Assembly: GCF_017599385.1 (NCBI RefSeq)
Contig: NZ_JAGFPK010000002.1
Coordinates: 806,001-870,000 of the forward strand
DNA length: 64,000 nt
Reading direction: 5' to 3'
From: Ciceribacter sp. L1K22
Lineage (GTDB): Bacteria > Pseudomonadota > Alphaproteobacteria > Rhizobiales > Rhizobiaceae
Below are positions 42,859 through 51,939 of this stretch, in pieces. The stretch's first letter is position 1; each line of letters opens with the position of its first letter. A model generated the notes under the pieces. It made no database searches and was not told the DNA's origin. It saw only the letters and a program-made list of their open reading frames with translations. The position numbers were made by a program, and so were the translations under genes.

Positions 42859-44698
42859 GCACCCGCAGCGCATTCAGGATCACGGTGACATCGATAAGCT
42901 CCTGCAGCAAGGCTCCTTGCACTGGTGGCAGAAAGCCGATTGCGGCAGCCACCATCGCTATCAACGAAAGCCCGATCCCGACCCACACGCTTTGCAGCGC
43001 GATCCGGCGGGTTCGTCGCGCGATACTGATAGTGTCGGCGAGCCGATTGAGATCGTCAACCAGCAGAACGACGTCCGCGACTTCAGCGGACGCCGCGACA
43101 CCTCCGGCTCCGACGGCGACGCCGACATCGGCAGCCGACAGCGCCGGGGCGTCGTTGACGCCATCGCCAACCATCAACACCGGCCCATAGCGCTTTTCGT
43201 CCTGGACAATCGCGACCTTCTGGAGTGGCAAGACCTCACCGTGCGAAGCTTCGACGCCAAGCGTGCTGCCTATTGTGGCCACAATGCCGCGTTGATCGCC
43301 TGACGCCATCACCAAGCGCTGAATCCCAGAACCGCGCAGTGCCGCCAAAAGATCCTTCGCGTCGGCTCGCAACTGATCTGAGAGAAGGATGATTCCTGCG
43401 ACCAGCCCATCGACCGCGACGGCAACCACGGCGGCACCCGGCGGAATATCCCGCCCCAGTTCGTGGGGATCGCCTTCCAACAAGCGTGACCTGACGAAGT
43501 CACTGCCACCGACCACGACGCGACGGCCGTCGACAAGACCTTCGAGCCCGCTTCCCGACGTTTCCATGACATCCGATGGTGAGGAAAGGGTCAGTCCCGC
43601 CAAATGCGCGGCCGCCACCAGGCTGCGAGCACTTGCATGCCCGGACGCCTGATCCAGCGAGGCGGCCAGACGAAGAACCTCTCTGTCTTCGAACCCGGTC
43701 ACGGCGCGCACCTCCATCACGCCCGCCGATCCGGTGGTCATGGTGCCTGTCTTGTCGAGCACCGCGACTTTCACGCGTGCCAGCATTTCCAGCGCGGCAC
43801 CGCTCTTGATCAGCACGCCCTCGGAGGCCGCGCGCGATAGCCCGGATATCAACGCGACGGGCACGGCCAGGATAAGAGGGCATGGCGTAGCAACAACGAG
43901 GACGGCAAGCGCGCGCTGCCGGTCACCGGATAGCCACCACGCCAAAGCCGCCGTAAGCAGGGTTGCACCCAGGAAAAACAGCGCGTACCGATCCGCGAGA
44001 TGGACCAGTGGCGCGCGGCTCGCTTGCGCCTGTTCAACGAGGCGAACGATACCGGCATACGTACTTTCCGCCGCAGGCCGCAATACGATGAGGTCGAATG
44101 CCGCTCCGAGTGAAACGCAACCGCTCGGAACCTCCTCCCCCGGTAGACGCCGCACACTGGTAGATTCGCCTGTCAGAGCGGACATGTCCAAATCCGCAGA
44201 CCCCTCTGCAAGACGACCGTCTACAGGGATAACCTCGCCGCAGCGAACGAGAATTCGCTCCCCGGGAACCAGACCATCGAGCGACACCTCGGAGAGTTCG
44301 CCATCTTGATAGCGGAGTGCCGTGCGCGGAACCCGTCCGAGAAGGGCCGTCATCTCGCGCCGCGCCCGGCCCTCCGCGAAGCTCTCCAGCAACCGACCTC
44401 CCGCATACATCAGGGCCACGATCGCAGCTGCCAGGGATTCGTCGAAAGCGATGGCTGCGCTGATCGATAGCGCGGCGATAATGTCGACCCCCGCCTGGCC
44501 ACGCGACAGCGACCGCAGTATATCCGCGACCATGACGGCAAGGACCGGCAATGCACCCAGAAGCCATGCAGTGACAGACAACGCGGGATGACCTAAGGCG
44601 TGGGCTGCGGCGCCGGCGATCAGCGCGACGAGAGCCCACGCCGCAATGATTGGCCACGGATAGTCAACTATTCTACGCGCAGCTGGCATCTGTTTCAT
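42827..44698 (-). CDS. Metal-transporting P-type ATPase (P1B group, TPCP motif)
   Basis: 623 residues without an N-terminal metal-binding domain. Actuator TGES at 176-179, phosphorylation site DKTGT with Asp315, hinge GDGVNDAPAL, and the ion-binding motif T271-P-C-P274 in helix 6. TPCP is the motif of the P1B-5 group (for example Sinorhizobium Nia, Ni/Fe export), but the C-terminal hemerythrin-like domain of Nia is absent. The usual P1B 'HP' dipeptide of the nucleotide domain reads H354-A. QELIDVTVILNALR near the end fits P1B. The metal is uncertain. Divergent from dxr; no metal operator seen. Confidence 0.9.
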   Translation of the reverse strand: MKQMPAARRIVDYPWPIIAAWALVALIAGAAAHALGHPALSVTAWLLGALPVLAVMVADILRSLSRGQAGVDIIAALSISAAIAFDESLAAAIVALMYAGGRLLESFAEGRARREMTALLGRVPRTALRYQDGELSEVSLDGLVPGERILVRCGEVIPVDGRLAEGSADLDMSALTGESTSVRRLPGEEVPSGCVSLGAAFDLIVLRPAAESTYAGIVRLVEQAQASRAPLVHLADRYALFFLGATLLTAALAWWLSGDRQRALAVLVVATPCPLILAVPVALISGLSRAASEGVLIKSGAALEMLARVKVAVLDKTGTMTTGSAGVMEVRAVTGFEDREVLRLAASLDQASGHASARSLVAAAHLAGLTLSSPSDVMETSGSGLEGLVDGRRVVVGGSDFVRSRLLEGDPHELGRDIPPGAAVVAVAVDGLVAGIILLSDQLRADAKDLLAALRGSGIQRLVMASGDQRGIVATIGSTLGVEASHGEVLPLQKVAIVQDEKRYGPVLMVGDGVNDAPALSAADVGVAVGAGGVAASAEVADVVLLVDDLNRLADTISIARRTRRIALQSVWVGIGLSLIAMVAAAIGFLPPVQGALLQELIDVTVILNALRVLTPASNGRHS

Positions 44699-44831
44699 CT
44701 CCCTCGGCCGCCATCGCCCCTCGACGGTGCAAGCTTCTAACGGCCCAAAATGGCTTCACCGGTGGAGCCTTGCTGACCGCTGCTTTCCCTTGTAGAGCCT
44801 TACGGGAGCGAAGTATCAGCCGGATTTTCGA

Positions 44832-46025
44832 ATGTTCAAGGAAGAAACCGCCCCGCATCGCCTTACGGTTCTGGGCTCGACGGGATCGATCGGCGTCAAC
44901 ACGCTGGATGTGATCCGGCATCTGGGCGGCCGCGATCGTTTCGAGATCATGGCGCTGACGGGAAATGGCAATATTACGCTTTTGGCGGAGCAGGCAAGAG
45001 CGACCGGCGCCCGCATGGCAGTAACCGCGGACGAAAGCCAGTATGTTGCCTTGAAAGACGCGCTGGACGGCACCGGAACCGTGGTGGCTGCGGGCCGGTC
45101 GGGTCTTATTGAGGCGGCAACTATGAATGCCGAATGGGTCATGGCTGCCATCGTCGGCACCGCCGGACTCGCTCCGACGCTGGCTGCAGCAGCGCGCGGG
45201 GCAACGATCGCGCTCGCCAACAAGGAGTGCCTCGTCTCCGCCGGCGAACTCTTCGTCCAGGCCGTTAAAAATGGCGGCGGTCGACTGATACCGGTCGATA
45301 GTGAGCACAGCGCGATCTTCCAGTGTCTCGAAAAAGATCAGCGACCTAGCCTTGAGCGGATAATATTGACCGCTTCGGGTGGTCCGTTCCGCACGCACAG
45401 CCGGGAGCAGATGGCGGAAGTCACGGTACAAGCGGCGCGGACGCATCCGAACTGGTCGATGGGTCTGAAAATTTCCGTCGGCAGCGCCTCGATGTTCAAC
45501 AAAGCGCTGGAGATGATCGAGGCAAAGCATCTCTTCGATGTCGGGCCCGAACAGATTGAGGTCATCGTTCACCCGCAATCCATTATCCATTCCATGGTTG
45601 GCTATTCAGATGGCTCGGTCATCGCGCAGCTCGGCGTCCCCGACATGCGCACTGCCATTGGCTATGCCCTCACCTTCCCGGCGAGGCCTCAGCTTCCCGT
45701 CGATCGACTCGATTTCGCCCGGATTGCCCGCCTGGATTTTGAAGCGCCCGACGAAACCCGCTTTCCCGCCCTCCGCCTTGCCCGCACTGCCCTGCAGCGT
45801 GGCGGCGTGCAGGGCGCGGTGATGAATGCAGCTGAAGAAACCGCGTTCGAGGCTTTCGTGGACGAACGAATCGGGTTTCTCGACATGGCCGATATTGCCG
45901 AGACGGTCATGGAGGAAATGATCGCATTTGGTGGAGCGACGTCTATCAACGATGTGTTTGAGGCTGATGCAGAAGCAAGGCGCCGCGCAGTCGACGCGAT
46001 CGCCCGAAAAGAAAAAGCCGCCTGA
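44832..46025 (+). CDS. dxr: 1-deoxy-D-xylulose 5-phosphate reductoisomerase
   Basis: 397 residues, the first committed step of MEP isoprenoid synthesis. NADPH-binding GSTGSIGVNTLDVI near residue 15, the metal/substrate motifs PVDSEHSAIFQCLE, GGPFRTHS and NWSMGLKISVGSASMFNKALE are all present. The family usually has about 390-400 residues. The ATG at 44832 is used. The stop codon lies in the stem of a hairpin shared with the convergent hemA gene. Confidence 0.97.
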   Translation: MFKEETAPHRLTVLGSTGSIGVNTLDVIRHLGGRDRFEIMALTGNGNITLLAEQARATGARMAVTADESQYVALKDALDGTGTVVAAGRSGLIEAATMNAEWVMAAIVGTAGLAPTLAAAARGATIALANKECLVSAGELFVQAVKNGGGRLIPVDSEHSAIFQCLEKDQRPSLERIILTASGGPFRTHSREQMAEVTVQAARTHPNWSMGLKISVGSASMFNKALEMIEAKHLFDVGPEQIEVIVHPQSIIHSMVGYSDGSVIAQLGVPDMRTAIGYALTFPARPQLPVDRLDFARIARLDFEAPDETRFPALRLARTALQRGGVQGAVMNAAEETAFEAFVDERIGFLDMADIAETVMEEMIAFGGATSINDVFEADAEARRRAVDAIARKEKAA

Positions 46026-46038
46026 GTTCAGACGGCTT
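46015..46038. terminator. Terminator hairpin shared by dxr and hemA
   Basis: AAGCCGCCTGA (46015-46025) pairs with TCAGACGGCTT (46028-46038), one mismatch. Reading the minus strand, the stem is followed by TTTTCTTTT, so it is a good terminator for hemA; on the plus strand it includes the dxr stop codon and has a weaker T-tract. Confidence 0.8.
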
Positions 46039-46062
46039 CGTTACTGCTTTGCTCAGTGTCGC

Positions 46063-47277
46063 TTAGGCTACCGCACGCGCGAGCGCGCAACGAGACCACA
46101 ACTGGTGAAGCGCGCCGACCAAGTGTTCGATGTCAGCATCGGTGTGCAGCGGCGTCGGGGTGATGCGAAGACGCTCGGTCTTTTTCGGCACCGTCGGATA
46201 GTTGATCGGCTGGACGTAGATGTTGAAGTTGTCGAGCAGGATATCGGAAATCCACTTGCACTTGGCTGCGTCACCCACCATCACGGGAACGATGTGGCTT
46301 GGGTTGGGCATGTGCGGGATACCGCGCGCATCGAGCAACGACCGAACGCGACGAACGCGCTCCTGATGGGCGAAACGTTCGATCTGGTTGGACTTGAGAT
46401 GACGAATGGAGGCAACGGCGCCGGCTGCAAGCGCAGGGGGCAAGGCGGTCGTAAAAATGAAGCCTGACGCGAAGGACCGGATGAAATCGCAGAGCGCCGC
46501 CGATGCGGCGATATAGCCGCCCATCACACCGAATGCCTTGCCGAGGGTTCCCTCGATAATGGTCAGACGATGCATCAGGCCTTCGCGTTCCGCGACACCT
46601 CCGCCACGAGGACCATACATCCCGACCGCGTGGACTTCGTCGAGATAAGTCATGGCGCCGTATCTGTCGGCCAGATCGCATATTTCCTTGATTGGCGAGA
46701 TGTCGCCATCCATCGAATAGACGGACTCGAAAGCGATCAGCTTGGGCGCCTTTGGATCGGCGGCCGCGAGTTTGGCTTCCAGATCCTTGAGGTCGTTATG
46801 CTTCCAGATGACCCGCTCGCACTTTCCATGCTTGATGCCTTCGATCATGGAGGCATGGTTCAAGGCGTCGGAAAAGATGATCAATCCCGGAATCTTATGG
46901 CCAAGCGTGCCAAGCGTCGCCCAGTTGGAAATATAGCCGGATGTGAAGATCAGCGCCGACTCCTTGCCATGAAGGTCGGCGAGTTCGTTTTCCAGCAGCA
47001 CGTGATAGTGGTTGGTGCCCGAGATGTTTCGGGTGCCTCCCGCACCCGCGCCACAGTTATCGATCGCGGTTTTCATCGCCTCGGTGACGAGCGGGTTCTG
47101 GCCCATGCCGAGATAGTCGTTCGAGCACCAGACCGTAACATCCTGGGTTCCGTTTTCGGTGTAACGCGTTGCGCGCGGAAAGTTGCCTCTCTGGCGTTCA
47201 AGATCGGCGAACACCCGGTAACGGCCTTCTTCGTGAAGACCATCCAACTCGCTCTTGAAAAACGCGTCGAAATCCAT
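46063..47277 (-). CDS. hemA: 5-aminolevulinate synthase
   Basis: 404 residues, the Shemin (C4) pathway enzyme that condenses glycine and succinyl-CoA, typical of alphaproteobacteria. PLP lysine Lys247 in [44 protein letters not shown] and [12 protein letters not shown] are further signatures. ATG 47277 is used; an upstream in-frame TTG at 47283 is also possible. An FNR/FixK-type box lies about 150 bases upstream (47426-47439), placed to allow a class II promoter. Convergent with dxr. Confidence 0.97.
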   Translation of the reverse strand: MDFDAFFKSELDGLHEEGRYRVFADLERQRGNFPRATRYTENGTQDVTVWCSNDYLGMGQNPLVTEAMKTAIDNCGAGAGGTRNISGTNHYHVLLENELADLHGKESALIFTSGYISNWATLGTLGHKIPGLIIFSDALNHASMIEGIKHGKCERVIWKHNDLKDLEAKLAAADPKAPKLIAFESVYSMDGDISPIKEICDLADRYGAMTYLDEVHAVGMYGPRGGGVAEREGLMHRLTIIEGTLGKAFGVMGGYIAASAALCDFIRSFASGFIFTTALPPALAAGAVASIRHLKSNQIERFAHQERVRRVRSLLDARGIPHMPNPSHIVPVMVGDAAKCKWISDILLDNFNIYVQPINYPTVPKKTERLRITPTPLHTDADIEHLVGALHQLWSRCALARAVA

Positions 47278-47425
47278 TTCCAAACTCCAGCTTCTGCGTC
47301 TCTTTTGGTTCCGAGCGCGCCGTCGGTCAACCCTACTTTTCTGGTTTCATTCTAAACTGCGACAAATCGCGCTGTTTTTTTGAATCCTTCCAGAAAATTG
47401 CTAACCGATCGTCTCAGTCGGAAAT

Positions 47426-47439
47426 TTGATCTGCGTCAA
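47426..47439 (-). promoter_or_regulatory. FNR/FixK-type binding site upstream of hemA
   Basis: TTGATCTGCGTCAA: TTGAT-N4-GTCAA, differing by one base from the FNR/FixK consensus TTGAT-N4-ATCAA. For a class II promoter a start site near 47391 is expected, and TAGCAA lies in the right place for a -10. Confidence 0.65.
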
Positions 47440-47451
47440 GCATGCGGAAAA

Positions 47452-47473
47452 AAGGGCGCCCGAAGCCGCCCTT
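47452..47473 (-). terminator. Rho-independent terminator of the CoxS-L-M-like operon
   Basis: On the minus strand AAGGGCG-GCTTCGGG-CGCCCTT is followed by TTTTCC. It lies just after the stop of the medium subunit gene (47495). Confidence 0.8.
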
Positions 47474-47494
47474 CCATTTTAGCTGTCAATAACA

Positions 47495-48289
47495 TCACGC
47501 CTGGGCCACAGCGCGCTTGGCCATGACCCTGATGAGATTGGCCCTGTAGACGGCTGTGCAATGCAGGTCCTCCATCAGGTTCGATGGATCGATAGCCACC
47601 TCTGACAGAGCTTCCGGGGACCAACGGTCCGTCAGGGCCTGTTCGAGACCGGCATGGCGAAAGACGCCATCCGCGCCCGCTCCAGTCACCGCAACCCTGA
47701 CCCGGCCACCCTTGTTTGCGACGAATACGCCCGTCATCGCATAGCGCGACGCGGGGTTCGCGAATTTGGCGTATCCCGCTTTTTCAGGCGCGTCGAAGAC
47801 AAACGCGGTGATGATCTCGCCTTCCATCAGAGCCGTATCGAATAGCCCTTCAAAGAAGTCATCCGCCCCGATCTCGCGCTGATTCGTCACGACCGTCGCG
47901 CCGAGGGCCAGGATCGCGGCGGGATAGTCGGCAGCCGGGTCATTGTTGGCCACCGATCCTCCAATCGTGCCGATATGGCGGACATGCGGATCCCCGATCA
48001 TGCCGGCGAGATTGCAGATAGCCGGACAGACGGATCTCAGTTCGGCCGAACCCGCGACCTCAGCGTGGGTCACGCCGGCGCCAATCCGCACCCTGCGCCC
48101 GCTGACGGATATTCCTTTCATCGCCTGGATATGCCGCAGGTCAACCAGATCCGAAGGCTGAGCAAGCCGCTGCTTCATTGTTGCGATAAGGGTTTGACCG
48201 CCGGCAACGAATTTGCCGTCCTCGGCCGCAGAGAGAAGTTTTACCGCCTCTTCGACGGAGGAGGCACGGTGATAGCTGACTGAATGCAT
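47495..48289 (-). CDS. Medium (FAD-binding) subunit of a molybdenum hydroxylase, CoxM-like
   Basis: 264 residues with the FAD-binding PCMH fold: AGGQTLIATMKQRLAQPSDLVDL and TIGGSVANNDPAADYPAA are the two FAD-pyrophosphate motifs of the family, and the CO-dehydrogenase flavoprotein C-terminal domain follows. It passes electrons from the 2Fe-2S centres of the small subunit to FAD. It is the last gene of a small-large-medium run. Called CoxM-like because the large subunit is form II, not a proven CO dehydrogenase. Confidence 0.9.
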   Translation of the reverse strand: MHSVSYHRASSVEEAVKLLSAAEDGKFVAGGQTLIATMKQRLAQPSDLVDLRHIQAMKGISVSGRRVRIGAGVTHAEVAGSAELRSVCPAICNLAGMIGDPHVRHIGTIGGSVANNDPAADYPAAILALGATVVTNQREIGADDFFEGLFDTALMEGEIITAFVFDAPEKAGYAKFANPASRYAMTGVFVANKGGRVRVAVTGAGADGVFRHAGLEQALTDRWSPEALSEVAIDPSNLMEDLHCTAVYRANLIRVMAKRAVAQA

Positions 48290-48304
48290 GATCCTCTCCC
48301 TCTC

Positions 48305-50653
48305 TCAGTGCGCTGCCTGGATGGCATTCCATACCGCAAGCGGCGTGGCGGGCATGTTGAGGCTGTTGTGGCCGATGGCATCGGTGATCGCATTGATGAG
48401 CGCCGGCGGAGAGCCGATGGCACCCGCCTCCCCGCATCCCTTGATGCCCAGCGGATTGCCGGGGCAAGGAGTGCACTGGTGCGAAACGGTGAACGACGGC
48501 AGGTCGTCAGCGCGTGGCATGGCGTAATCCATGAAGCTTGCCGTCAGAAGCTGGCCAGTTGACGAGTCGTAACGCACACCTTCCAGCAAGGCCTGCCCGA
48601 TACCCTGGGCCAAACCGCCATGTACTTGTCCTTCGACAATCATCGGGTTGATGATATTGCCGAAGTCGTCAGCCGCCACGAACTGGATGATGTCGGTCTT
48701 GCCTGTTTCAGGGTCGACTTCCACCTCGCAGATGTAACAACCGGCAGGGAATGTGAAGTTGGTGGGATCATAGAACGCACCTTCCTTCAAGCCCGGCTCC
48801 ATGCCAGCTGGAAGATTGTGCGCGGTATAAGCGGCGAGCGCCACCTGGAACCAGGGAAGCGCCTTGTCGGTCCCGGCAATCTTGAGCTCACCGTTCTCGA
48901 TCACCACGTCGCTCTCATCCGCCTCCATCAGGTGGGCGGCAATCTTTTTCGCCTTGGCTTCGACCTTGTCCAGCGCCTTGACGATTGCCGACATACCAAC
49001 CGCACCGGAGCGCGATCCGTAGGTGCCCATACCCATCTGCACCTTGTCGGTATCACCGTGGACGATCGAGATATTGTCGATCGGCAGTCCGAAGCGCTCG
49101 GCAACCAACTGCGCAAATGTGGTTTCGTGACCCTGTCCGTGACTGTGTGATCCTGTCAGAACCTCCACGGTCCCAACCGCGTTCACCCTCACCTCGGCCG
49201 ACTCCCACAAACCGACACCTGCACCGAGCGATCCCACGGCTTGCGATGGAGCAATGCCGCAGGCCTCAATGTAGCAGCTCATGCCGATGCCGCGCTTCTT
49301 TCCGCGTGCTTCGGCCTCCGACCGCCGTCCCGCGAAACCGTTCCAGTCGGCTGCCGTCATCGCGGCATTCAGCGATGCCTCGTAGTCCCCAGCGTCGTAA
49401 CACATGATGACCGGGGTCTGGTACGGGAAAGACCTGATGAAGTTCTGCCGGCGAAGTTCTGCAGGCGAGACGCCGAGTTCGCGCGCAGCAGTCTCCATAG
49501 TCCGTTCAAGAAGATAGGTCGCCTCCGGGCGTCCAGCGCCGCGATAGGCGTCGACCGGGACCGTATTGGTGTAGACCGTGCGTACATTGCAGTGGATCGC
49601 CGGGATAACGTACTGGCCCGACAACAGTGTCGCATAGAGATAGGTCGGCACCGAGGACGAGAACAGCGACATGTAGGCGCCCAGATTGGCAACAGTATCG
49701 ACCTTCAGCGCGGTGATCCTGTTGTCGCTGTCGAAGGCCATCTTCACCTTCGACACATGGTCGCGGCCATGCGCATCCGTCAGGAAAGCCTCCGTCCTGT
49801 CCGCCGTCCATTTCACCGGAACACCCGTCTTCCTCGAAGCCCAGAGACAGACGATCTCCTCCGGATAAATGTAGATTTTAGATCCGAAGCCTCCGCCGAC
49901 ATCGGGGGCGATGACCCGCAGCTTGTTTTCCGGCGCCACGTTGTAAAACGCACTCATGACGAGGCGCGCCACATGCGGGTTCTGGCTCGTCGTGTAGCAG
50001 GTGTAGTGATCCTCGGCCGAATCATAGATGCCGAGCGCTGCGCGCGGCTCCATCGGGTTCGGCGAAAGCCGATTGTTGTGGATCACGATTTCGGTAACGT
50101 GTGCGGCTGCGGCGATCGCCTTATCCGCCGCGCCGGCGTCGCCGATCTCCCAGTCGTAGATCAGATTGCCAGGCGCTTCGGGGTGCAATTGCGGAGCACC
50201 GGACTGCAGTGCCTCTGTTGCATCGGTGACCACCGGCAGCTCTTCGTAATCCACTTCGACCGCCTCGGCGGCATCCCTCGCCTCACCGACACTGTCGGCA
50301 ATGACGACCGCAACCGCGTCCCCGACGTAGCGAACCGTGTCGTGCGCAATTGGCCGCCAGGCGCCCATCTTCATGGGAGTGCCGTCCTTGGAATGGATCA
50401 TCCAACCGCAGATCAGGTTGCCTATCCCGTCCGCCAAAAGCTGCTTGCCGTCCAGAACGTCGATAACACCGGGCATCGCCTTGGCTGCGGAAACATCGAG
50501 ACTTTTGATGCGTGCATGCGCATGGGGCGAGCGCACGAAATAAGCGAACTTCATGCCCGGCACGACCATGTCGTCCGTATACCGGCCCTTTCCGGTCAGA
50601 AAGCGTTTGTCTTCCTTGCGCGCAACGCGCGCGCCAATTCCTTCAACACCCAT
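48305..50653 (-). CDS. Large (molybdopterin) subunit of a form II CoxL-like hydroxylase
   Basis: 782 residues of the xanthine-oxidase family. The active-site loop reads AYRGAGR (369-375), the form II signature, instead of the AYxCSFR loop of true (form I) CO dehydrogenase that carries the Cys for copper. The catalytic Glu motif GCGEAGAIG is near the end. So it is a molybdenum hydroxylase of uncertain substrate; CO oxidation is doubtful. Start ATG 50653 with GGAGGA 7 bases before it is preferred to GTG 50659. Gene order S-L-M is also that of form II operons. Confidence 0.92.
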   Translation of the reverse strand: MGVEGIGARVARKEDKRFLTGKGRYTDDMVVPGMKFAYFVRSPHAHARIKSLDVSAAKAMPGVIDVLDGKQLLADGIGNLICGWMIHSKDGTPMKMGAWRPIAHDTVRYVGDAVAVVIADSVGEARDAAEAVEVDYEELPVVTDATEALQSGAPQLHPEAPGNLIYDWEIGDAGAADKAIAAAAHVTEIVIHNNRLSPNPMEPRAALGIYDSAEDHYTCYTTSQNPHVARLVMSAFYNVAPENKLRVIAPDVGGGFGSKIYIYPEEIVCLWASRKTGVPVKWTADRTEAFLTDAHGRDHVSKVKMAFDSDNRITALKVDTVANLGAYMSLFSSSVPTYLYATLLSGQYVIPAIHCNVRTVYTNTVPVDAYRGAGRPEATYLLERTMETAARELGVSPAELRRQNFIRSFPYQTPVIMCYDAGDYEASLNAAMTAADWNGFAGRRSEAEARGKKRGIGMSCYIEACGIAPSQAVGSLGAGVGLWESAEVRVNAVGTVEVLTGSHSHGQGHETTFAQLVAERFGLPIDNISIVHGDTDKVQMGMGTYGSRSGAVGMSAIVKALDKVEAKAKKIAAHLMEADESDVVIENGELKIAGTDKALPWFQVALAAYTAHNLPAGMEPGLKEGAFYDPTNFTFPAGCYICEVEVDPETGKTDIIQFVAADDFGNIINPMIVEGQVHGGLAQGIGQALLEGVRYDSSTGQLLTASFMDYAMPRADDLPSFTVSHQCTPCPGNPLGIKGCGEAGAIGSPPALINAITDAIGHNSLNMPATPLAVWNAIQAAH

Positions 50654-50751
50654 CTTCACTCCTCCAACGAGCAGGGGTCTAAAGTTTCGGCGTCAGGCGA
50701 CGGCGGCCGGCATGAAAACAATCACGAGGCCGGCAGCCGCCCGCCGCCAGG

Positions 50752-51240
50752 TCACTCGGCAGCTTGGCGGCCGGAAGTCATCTCAGTATTGGCGGCAAGA
50801 ACGGCTTTGACGATATTGTGGTAGCCCGTGCAACGACAGATATTGCCCTCCAGCTCATGCCGTACCGTCGCCTCATCCAGGTGTCCGCCATGGCGGTTGA
50901 TCATGTCCACCGCCGTCATCACCATCCCAGGCGTGCAAAAGCCGCATTGCAAACCATGATGTTCCCTGAACGCCGCCTGCACGGGGTGCAATTCGCCATT
51001 CGCTGCCAGTCCTTCGATCGTCGTGATCGACGAACCGCTGGCCTGTACCGCGAGAATCGAACAGCTCTTGATTGACTTGCCGTCCATATGAACGACGCAG
51101 GCACCGCACTGGTTGGTGTCGCACCCGACATGCGTTCCCGTGAGTCCGAGATTTTCGCGTATGAAACTGACAAGCAGCGTGCGCTCCTCGCACTCGCCGC
51201 TCACTGTACGGCCATTCACCGTCAGCGTTACTTTCGTCAT
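50752..51240 (-). CDS. Small 2Fe-2S subunit of the molybdenum hydroxylase, CoxS-like
   Basis: 162 residues. The plant-type ferredoxin cluster is held by [22 protein letters not shown], and the second cluster by CGFCTPG and [11 protein letters not shown]. It carries electrons between the molybdopterin site and the FAD subunit. MTKVTL (51240) is the chosen start; an upstream M is open. It is first in the operon, 98 bases before the large-subunit gene. No maturation genes (CoxDEFG, XdhC-type) are in view. Confidence 0.92.
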   Translation of the reverse strand: MTKVTLTVNGRTVSGECEERTLLVSFIRENLGLTGTHVGCDTNQCGACVVHMDGKSIKSCSILAVQASGSSITTIEGLAANGELHPVQAAFREHHGLQCGFCTPGMVMTAVDMINRHGGHLDEATVRHELEGNICRCTGYHNIVKAVLAANTEMTSGRQAAE

Positions 51241-51535
51241 CTTGTTCCTCCTCGTGCTTCTCCCGAGCACGCATGCATCATTTGCCTTTTTCTTCAGACG
51301 ATCAACATATACCGACGCGCCAGACAGATTTTTCGTTTCCGCGCCGCAACATGGAATTATCCCCTGTGACCGGACTCACACAGGCACCTGGGATAGGTGG
51401 TTGATGGACAGGTCACGCGTGGACTTTCGCGTTTTCAACGATATGCTTAAGTCACAGCGCGATCTGGCGGAAAGCAGGCGCCGCTGCGAGCAGGGAGGCT
51501 CGGACGGGCTTTCCATAAAAAGGTGGAGAAGACAG

Positions 51536-51799
51536 ATGAAGAAAATTCTGGCTCTGGTCCTGGTCGGCCTTTCGGTCGCAGGCTGCACGCAAACGGAGAA
51601 GGGCGCGGCGATCGGCGCGACCTCCGGTGCAATCATCGGCGGTATTGCGACGGGCAACGTTCGCGGCGCTGCTGTCGGCGCGGCGATCGGCGGTGTTGCA
51701 GGAGCAGTGATCGGACGCGTGTCCGAACAGCCCGGTCAGTGCTACTATCGTGATCGTTACGGCCGTCGCTACGTTGACTCCTGCCCCAGCGGCTACTGA
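51536..51799 (+). CDS. Glycine-zipper lipoprotein
   Basis: 87 residues. A signal peptide with lipobox V-A-G-C (Cys18) is followed by [22 protein letters not shown] and [17 protein letters not shown], a repeated glycine-zipper (Gly-x3-Gly) membrane-active segment. The end is polar with two cysteines ([15 protein letters not shown]). It resembles 17-kDa surface-antigen-type lipoproteins, but I cannot name a family reliably. The start ATG 51536 is chosen by the signal peptide. It is divergent from the molybdenum hydroxylase operon by 295 bases and precedes tamA. Confidence 0.78.
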   Translation: MKKILALVLVGLSVAGCTQTEKGAAIGATSGAIIGGIATGNVRGAAVGAAIGGVAGAVIGRVSEQPGQCYYRDRYGRRYVDSCPSGY

Positions 51800-51939
51800 G
51801 GCATGAAAACGGGGTAGCCTCGGCAGCGCAGTTCGAGGCTTCCCCATTTTTGTATTCGGACCAGTGCGGAACCCGGGAATGATGGCGGCGTTGCCGCTTC
51901 CTCAGGGGCCTGAGCCGATCGGTGAGAGAAAAGCTGCGC

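Noticed and set aside
41550..44831. Attachment-site duplication of the tRNA-Arg 3' end
   Set aside because: I searched by eye between topoisomerase and dxr and saw no second copy of the 20-base tRNA end.
47350..47356. TTCTAAA half of an Irr/ICE box upstream of hemA
   Set aside because: The second half (TTTAGAA) is missing; a 7-base match occurs by chance.
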